DNA from: Morella rubra
Taxonomy: Eukaryota > Streptophyta > Magnoliopsida > Fagales > Myricaceae
Assembly: GCA_003952965.2 (NCBI GenBank)
Contig: CM025854.1
Span: forward strand, 1,643,122 to 1,707,121
Length of the DNA stretch: 64,000 nt
Reading direction: 5' to 3'
Part shown: positions 56,610-64,000 of the stretch, in pieces
Numbering within the stretch: position 1 is the first letter of the stretch
Layout: the number at the start of each line of letters is the position of its first letter
Notes under the pieces: generated by a model
Seen by the model: only the letters and a program-made list of their open reading frames with translations
The model's database searches: none
What the model was told of the DNA's origin: nothing
Made by a program: the position numbers and the translations under genes

Positions 56610-56802
56610 CTATGAACTTTTCTTTGCTACACATTTGGGTGGGCGGCGGTTTGTAACATGCAAAATCTACTAAGAAAACACTGCGTGAACGCCTGGTGAT
56701 GAAAGTGTACGCTAAGAGACATACTAGTGCTGAGCATAGAAGTGGTGCGATGAGACTGGGATTGAGTTGGCTGAACTGCTCATGGAGCTCATCCAAAATC
56801 AT
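56610..56802 (-). pseudogene. KCS copy C' (inverted partner of C)
   Basis: Same 5' fragment as copy C, with the same LTR breakpoint; the translated fragment appears identical to that of C. The inverted promoter region follows at about 56803-58190. Confidence 0.9.
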
Positions 56803-59433
56803 GATGAACCTAAATATGGAGTGGGATACCGATATTTAGTTTCCGATAGGCTTTCGTTATTTGTGGGGTAGACCTAGCTAGCGAGAGTGGTGAGCAGCTT
56901 TTCTGGATCGAGGCGATGAAACTGACAGAGCACGAGCTGAGAAACCCCATTTAAAGGCCGTTTTAGGGTTCTTCCTGCCCCTCCCGCCAAATAAGACAGT
57001 CTTGGAGTGCTCACTGAACAGTCCTTGAGATTATAAGCATGCACGAATTTTCTATGTATTACAAATCGCACGGAAATCCATACCAGCCTCGACTTTGAAT
57101 TGCAGTTAACGGAGGTTGTATTACAAATCGACAAAATAGGACACAAAAAAAAGTTTGCATGTTGCAGCGCATGACAATAAAAAAAAAAAAAAAATGCGGT
57201 CGTTTTATTATATAATATCATCTACGTCTCTCTCTGGTGTTCCAAACGTTAAATTTGTTTGTGCATGGTGACATGATTTGTACAATCAATATATATTACC
57301 GATCAATGGGGATCACATGCACGTTCGTTTACAATTAAGGTACACTAGCTCAATCATATATGTCGATCGATCCTTCCGCGTTCTTCATCCCTTCTTCTTC
57401 AATTAATTCTTATTCGCTTAATTCTTTTTGCCATCAAAATTTGCACGTATACTCTACTTAATTAGTAATCAGTCCACCTTTGATTCAATCATTTCTCCCT
57501 CTGATCTCTCTCAAAGTTGATTTTTGACGAAATTATATAGTTTAAGACCCATGCTTTTAAATTTTTGAAGTAATTAGGACCTGTGCTAGCTTCGTTAGTG
57601 GAATCAGTACCTCAACTTGATTTCCGTCAATTAAGTGACGGAAAATTTCACCTGTCACTTGACTCTTGTAGATAGCGCCGTGGGCCAGGTAGGATATTTT
57701 CTTCATGATAGAAATCAGGATATAGTCTCGATTCAACTAGCTGCGTAAGCACATATCTTAAATTCAAAATTTTAAAAGCATTGATCCTGAATCAATTTCG
57801 TCAAAAACACATGAGTAGTGTTATTTACAATTTTTTTTAATTTATATATGCAAGTTTTTAAGGAAGAGATAACTTTGTAATGATCTAATTATAGATTTTT
57901 TTCTCTCCCACTAAGCAATTTCTTTGGTGATTGAACGTTAATGCACGTACGGTATGGCTCTTCGTGCACTAAAAGTCATATGAATATATTTTCGTGGCGT
58001 CCAAAAGAAGACAACCGAGCTCCTCTAGTTTTCTAGTCTATATCTCCCCTGTAGCTGAGTCATAATCCACTATAACGTACAGTAACACTTCAAAGAGAAG
58101 ATAATCATAATTAATGCAACTAATGGGGGATCGTGCATGCCGGAAAAAACCAAATTTGCTGGTTCAAATTGTCCCAATCGGTATCTTTGTATTTCAATTT
58201 TTTGGTTTTAAATTTATTTAAACAGGATTTAGACACATATATTTTGAATTCTTCAAATAATAGAAAAATAAAAACAACTTTCGCTTTTTCCGTAAAAAAA
58301 AAAAAAAAAGATCTATTCCCATAAAAAACACGATATCTTTTTGAAATTTGGATACAAAGTATAATTGTATACATGTAAACAATATTAATTAATTATCCTA
58401 TTAAGTCGCGTTTGTTAATTTCCACGTAAAATGATAAAAATACGAAAATATTTTCAGCTGTAAGAGAATTCAAAATCGCAACTGAAAACTTTGCAAATCA
58501 AGATTTTGGAATTTTGAGAATGCTGTGAAAATTGAGATAAATTAGAATTTTATTGGAGTTTGTGAGAAAGTAGTAAAAAGTGAAATTTTATGAGAGTTGG
58601 TAAAAAAAATAAAGAGATTGATTATTTAGTAAATTTTTTATGTTTATTATAATGAAATGAGATCATGATTTGATGGAGACAAATAATTTTTAAATTTTGT
58701 TATTATTATTTTCGAACAAAATAAAAATTTTTAATTAATTAAAAATATCTCATAATTGTGTGTGTAGATAATTAAATCGCGGAGAGGAGAATCAAAATTT
58801 GATCAAACGTGAGCAGTTGTTGAAGAGGTCGCCAAAAGTAATTGGTTTCATCAAGATCAAAGTTTAAACTTAATAAATCTTTGCTGAGGCAATGGGAACT
58901 CCCCTAGTTATTTAATAGCGAAGCTGATAGAAAAGAGAGAATTTATTGGTTGACATTAACATTGTAAAAAATTGGACCGACATATAGCATGTCAAAACTT
59001 AAACCATATTATAAATATATATTATAGAGTAGCTTCACAAGCGCAGGGCATCTGGCAAGCAATTCTAGGTGGACAGCGCATGTTCTTATTAGCCAGGCCC
59101 ATATACCATTCTTATTGGACAATAAGTTTTGAACCAGGCCGAAATAGATTCACACCCAGAATATCAGAATGGGCCGAAGCCATATGGTGTAATTCTTCAG
59201 AAGAAACTGCTTGGCGCCTTTGACAAAATGGCCCAGTGTATCGAAACCGTACAATATCACAGACCGTTCTATTTCTACGTGGACTAAGCCCATCATGATT
59301 AGCAAGGCCAGAATAGTACTCTCTTGGCAGATGGTCCTATAAGGCCCTGACCGCCACAGTTTTGGACCAAAACATATGGGATTCACAACTAGAGCCGAAT
59401 TAATGGGCCTGGAGCATGTGATATATTATAATT

Positions 59434-59919
59434 GGGTTAAATACACTTTGCACCCTTATGTTTGGTAAGTGTTGACACATTGCACTCCAATGTTTTATTT
59501 TTGAGATATTTTATGTTATCTTCCCTAATGATTTATATCTTGGAGTGAAATTAGGCGTCAAATTATACGTTAATCATACCTCCCTTACCATTACTAAGAC
59601 ATTCAGAGGAGAATTTGCAAGTAGGGACGTCGAGAATGATGATTCCAAGGCAATAAACGTCTGTCTTCCGAGAGCTATGTTGGTATTGTTCATATTTAGG
59701 TGATCTGTAGGCAAACATTGTTTGAGATTCAAGGGCGAAACGGTAATCTAAAAGGACTGAGATCACGTGTAAATGATTACCGTCTAATTTGATGCATAAT
59801 TTCATCTAGGGTGCAAATCGTTGGGAGAAATAACATAATGGGCTCAATGTCTCAAAAATAAAATATTGGGTACAATGTGTCAACGCCCCAAACATAAGAG
59901 TGTAAAGTGTATTTAACCC
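59434..59919. mobile_element. MULE-type MITE (right arm copy)
   Basis: Inverted counterpart of 52142-52640, 13 bp shorter, with the same terminal repeats and TTATAAT-type flanks. Confidence 0.85.
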
Positions 59920-60803
59920 ATTATAATTCTTATACACGAGGGTGAATATATCTTCCCCTTATTCAAAGTAAATTATATATGTGTTTTGCAGCCTGAACAT
60001 ATATCTTCCCCTTTGAATTAAGGGTAGTATGGAACTGGCAAATTAATCATACTGTCAGGATCAAGATAAACTAAATTAGTATATTGATATTTTTTTTGAT
60101 AATTTAAGCTTTTAAAATAAATAATAATTTCGCAAAGTTTTTTTTTTTTTTTTAAATGTCGAGAATCACACCGAACCCCTTTTGTCCAGAGGCTAAAGTC
60201 GTGAATGGCGTGATTGCTTTATTATTATTATTTGGAGTAAATCACTTTAACGAAAGCAAAGGGGATTTTGCATGAAGATCAGACAACTGGAAAGGAATGT
60301 GGTTTTGGTCACTAAACATGTCAATTCCAACGACATATCAACTTTATTGTTTTGGGGGCTCTGCCGACGACATATCTGGAAAGATAGAATCTCAACTTTA
60401 TTGTTGTGGGCGCTCTAATTGTTCCCAAAAGATGCGCTATCCAATGGCCCACTTATTAGTAACAAAAATTTAGTATTTAAAATGGGAAATAGTGTAAGAT
60501 GGAAGGTTTGAAGTCAAGATTATCGCTAAAAATGACCGTTTATCTCAAGAAATTAAACTATAGGAAGAGTTCGATTTATTTTCTTAACTTATATTCTCCC
60601 ACGGTGTCTGATGAATTGGAGAATCAAAGATTTCAGCTTGATATATATTTTCAGAAACAAGCACTTTCATGCGAAATAAAAGAAAAATAAACTTAGAGAA
60701 AACACCCACAACAGATTCGGAGTTATTGGAACCATATTATTATATGCAACATAGGTCCATCTCCTCCTCTTTTTTGTTTTTTTGTAGTTTGTGCGGCAGA
60801 AGA

Positions 60804-61439
60804 CTAAATGGTTGCTCCTGCCTCAAATCCATCCCGAACTTGTCCAAATTCCAATAATTTCCTTTTTGCAGGCTCAAATAACTCGGAATAAGTTTCAATA
60901 TTCCTCAAGTCCACGGGAAACTCATTGATCTCATCCTTCCATGGGTTCCTTTCGTCATGAGGATCGACGGTCCTCAGAGCTCGCCAGACTGCACTGCTAC
61001 ACTTGAAACCAGACCCAAATGCAATTTGCCACAAATGATCACCCTTCTTGATCCCGCCCTTCGCCTCACCGTAAGACAGCGCATACCAAGTTGAACTGCT
61101 ACATGTGTTCCCAAACCTGTATAAGTTCATCCTAGAAGCTTCAACGTCGGCCTCGTTGAAGCCTAGGGTTTTCTCAAACTCGTCCAGGACAGGTTTTGCG
61201 CCTACATGGGGGAACACGTGCTCTATCGCTTTCTTAAAATTTTGCACGTAAGGTTTGATATCGGCGAGGTTGTAACGTCTTGTGATATAGTTCGTGATGT
61301 ATCGAATTTTTTCCGACAAGGGAAGGACTAAGGGTCCGAGTGCGTGGATGTTCATTTCGACAGCCTCGATCGCCACAGCAAGAGTTCTTTGGTAATGGTG
61401 ACATCTCCGATTCCTACTGAGTCTTCTTCTTCGTAAATG
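60804..61439 (-). pseudogene. KCS copy B' (inverted partner of B)
   Basis: Same truncation beside the CACTA-like end and the same missing base near 61380 as copy B, so both lesions predate the inverted duplication. Confidence 0.9.
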
Positions 61440-61441
61440 AT

Positions 61442-62606
61442 CACTACTTTTAAACTTTGTTTCATTGCATAGACGATCGATCGTCTATGCAACAAAATGC
61501 ACAGTACCACTAAGCGATCGATCTCTAACAAGGTGATCGATCGCTAATTCGTCAAAACGATGCGTTTCAATATCAAGCTATCGAAGATATAAACGATTGA
61601 TCGGTCGAACTTTTTAAACGCACAACATCTTTACCCGATCGTTCGATAAATAAAGTTATCGATTGTCACATAATTGAAACACACCGTTTTATGAACCAAT
61701 CAATCAGTCCCTCATTATACATAACCGATCAATCGTCTAGTTTAGACGTTCGATCATTTGACTCAGCATCTACATTATGATCGATCGACCTAAATAAGCG
61801 ATTGATCAGATCAACACTAAAATAAATACATTTTACGGACCTAAATAAATGATATAGCAAATTAAAAATCGTAAACTAAAAACTCATGTAAAACCGAAAT
61901 AAATACATTTTACGGACCTAAATGAATGATATAGCAAATTAAAAATTGTAAACCAAAAACTCATGTAAAACTGCATAATATCACTTAAAAAACAGCATAA
62001 CTATGTACCTTTGATGTAGATGATAATAGGAGATGATTCCACACACTTTCGAAGGCAATGCAGCACAAAATGGTTCCTTTAAGTTTAAGAGGATTCGAGA
62101 AATTTTGTGGAGAGATAACCGGTAAAAATGATTTCGACGATTTCATATAATCCTTCTCAACGATTGATCCTTAATCATTAATCGATCAATCGCTTGCAGT
62201 TTTCACACGTGGCACTCTCCTATTCGTTGTATCCCCATCGATCGCTACATTAACGATCGAACGTTGATTCGAAAAAATGACGATTATGCTTATCGATCAT
62301 CGAAAATCGTGACGACGTAAATTTGTTGCCAAAAGCCTTCGCATTTAGTGACGGAGCTTCTCGTCACAAAATCCACGATCAATCAGTAAGTCACCGATTG
62401 ATCGCTATGTGACAAAATATTTTGTCACAAAAATATTACTTTTTAGTGACAAAAATTTTATTTCGTCATAGATAAGACCTTTAGTGACGAAACATTTTTC
62501 GTCACAAAAATCCTTTTTTTAATGACGAAAATAGCATTTCATCACTATAAATAGACTTTTAGTGACGAAATTCATTTCTTCACTTAAAGTCTATTTTCTA
62601 GTAGTG
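61442..62606. mobile_element. CACTA-like element (right arm copy)
   Basis: Ends with CTAGTAGTG at 62606, the complement of the CACTA terminus. It has a slightly different subterminal region from the left-arm copy (an extra TTTTAGTGACGAAATTC phrase) and about 13 net extra bases, showing independent change after duplication. Confidence 0.7.
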
Positions 62607-63331
62607 AAACGAGAGAGGTGGATTGAGATAGATAGTTGGACTGAGGTCAGGCAGAGAGAAGTGATAGGTTGTAATCTCATGAGAGGGGGGAATTCCAGTA
62701 GGTGGATGGGGGGGCCATTGAGGGGAAGGGGGTGGATGACAGATGGAGGTGGGGAGTCTAATAATTTTAATAGACCCGAGAGGGTAAGAAAATGGATAAC
62801 TATAGGAGAGGGGGGGTCATTTGTGATTGAAAGAAGAATCTCAACTTGATTGTTGTGGGGGCTCTGATTGTCCCCCAAAGAAGCGCTATGATCCAATGCC
62901 ATGATCAGATGTTGCCCTACTTATTAGTAACAAAAATGTAGTATCTAAAATGGGAAGTATTGTAAGATGCAAGGTTTGAACTCAAGATCATCGCTAAAAA
63001 TGACAGCCTATATATCTCAAGAAATTAAACTGATAGGAAGAGTTCGATTTATTTTCTTAAATTATATTCTCCCACGGTGTCTGATGAATTGGAGAATCAA
63101 AGTTTTCAGCTTGATATATATATTTTCAGAAACAAGCACTCTCAAGCGAAATAAAAGAAATATAAACTTAGAAAACACCCAACACAGATTCGGAGGCATT
63201 GGAACCATATTATATGCAACATAAGTCCATCTCCTCCTGTTTTTTGTTTTTCGTTTTTTCTAGTTTGTGTGGCAGTAAGACTAAATGGTGGCTCCTGCCT
63301 CGAATCCATCCCGAACTTGTCCAAATTCCAC

Positions 63332-64000
63332 TCATTTCCTTTTTGCAGGCTCAAATAACTCGGAATAAGTTTCAATATTCCTCAAGTCCACAGGAAACTC
63401 ATTGATCTCATCCTTCCATGGGTTCCTTTTGTCATGAGGATCGACGGTCCTCAGAGCTCGCCAAACTGCACTGCTACACTTGAAACCAGACCCAAATGCA
63501 ATTTGCCACAAACGATCACCCTTCTTGATCCTGCCCTTCGCCTCACCGTAAGACAGCGCATACCAAGTTGAGCTGCTACATGTGTTCCCAAACCTGTATA
63601 AGTTCATCCTAGAAGCTTCAACGTCGGCCTCGTTGAAGCCTAGGTTTTTCTCAAACTCGTCCAGGACAGGTTTTGTGCCCACATGGGGGAACACGTGCTC
63701 AATCGCTTTCTTAAAATTTGGCACGTAAGGTTTGATATCGGCGAGGTTGTAACGTCTTGTGATATAGTTCGTGATGTATCGAATTTTTTCCGACAAGGGA
63801 AGGACTAAGGGTCCGAGTGCGTGGATGTTCGCTTCGACGGCCTCGATTGCCACAGCTAAGAGTTCTTTGGTGATGGTGACACCTCCGATTCCTACTGAGT
63901 CTTCTTCTTCGTAAATGCTTTGATAGGAACGGTCGGAGTTGGCGGTGTGGGTGTGGACGGTGTGGAGGAGCTGGTACTTGGCCTTGCCATGATCGGACGG
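63332..64000 (-). CDS. KCS copy A' exon 2, running off the window
   Basis: Inverted partner of copy A exon 2, with the same early TGA (63332-63334) that removes 17 C-terminal residues. The His (HVFPHVGTKP) and Asn (RFGNTCSSSTWY) motifs are intact. Exon 1 and the catalytic Cys should lie beyond 64000 on the plus axis if the arm continues. Confidence 0.88.
   Translation of the reverse strand, partial: PSDHGKAKYQLLHTVHTHTANSDRSYQSIYEEEDSVGIGGVTITKELLAVAIEAVEANIHALGPLVLPLSEKIRYITNYITRRYNLADIKPYVPNFKKAIEHVFPHVGTKPVLDEFEKNLGFNEADVEASRMNLYRFGNTCSSSTWYALSYGEAKGRIKKGDRLWQIAFGSGFKCSSAVWRALRTVDPHDKRNPWKDEINEFPVDLRNIETYSELFEPAKRK

Larger units (their letters stand above)
56090..64000 (-). repeat. Right arm of the large inverted repeat
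   Basis: Reverse-complement copy of 48073-55980, continuing past the window end. Differences from the left arm include base substitutions, homopolymer changes, about 13 extra bases in the CACTA-like element (near 61575) and about 13 missing in the MULE MITE (near 59765). Confidence 0.95.

Overview
The window is nuclear DNA of a flowering plant, almost certainly a eudicot and probably a woody one. It is AT-rich, has many-exon genes with GT..AG introns, and carries MITE-, MULE-, CACTA- and LTR-type repeats. All gene products named here are plant families: SOSEKI, CHY/RING E3 ligase, group C bZIP, GCN5, a membrane guanylate-binding protein and 3-ketoacyl-CoA synthase. I cannot name the species from sequence alone.

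Layout. 1-1.4 kb: poor, feature-less sequence. 1.4-5.5 kb (+): a SOSEKI (DIX-like) polarity gene whose first exon is damaged. 7.4-8.65 kb (-): the 3' two thirds of an RZPF34/CHYR1-type E3 ligase; its next exon upstream (9.13-9.19 kb) is only just recognisable. 9.2-13.9 kb: a tract of odd composition with no recognisable plant exon, where the missing 5' exons should be. 14.2-16.7 kb: AT-rich intergenic DNA. 16.8-20.7 kb (+): an intact group C bZIP gene in six exons. 21.5-29.0 kb (-): GCN5 histone acetyltransferase, 13 exons. 30.6-39.4 kb (-): a guanylate-binding family GTPase, 16 exons including a 7-nt microexon. GCN5 and GBP are highly conserved apart from several 1-nt shifts, mostly in short G/C runs, which look more like assembly indels than decay. 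39.4-43.7 kb: intergenic DNA with MITE-like repeats.

43.7-64.0 kb is the remarkable part. A 3-ketoacyl-CoA synthase (KCS) gene, copy A, is followed by a 3' fragment (B, next to a non-autonomous CACTA-like element) and a 5' fragment with its promoter (C, cut by an LTR retrotransposon). This whole block is then repeated in inverted orientation as C', B', A', running off the end of the window. The two arms are about 7.9 kb each within the window and are separated by only about 109 bp. Their centre lies in the LTR/primer-binding-site leader of a Copia-like element. The arms differ by substitutions and small indels, including two net 13-bp changes, so they look like a real inverted duplication rather than one read folded back, though read support is needed. 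Read-through transcription would give long KCS hairpin RNA, a possible source of siRNAs acting on wax or very-long-chain fatty acid genes.

The single-copy genes to the left (polarity, ubiquitin ligase, transcription factor, chromatin, membrane GTPase) have no evident shared pathway. The KCS block is a locally amplified family shaped by transposons.
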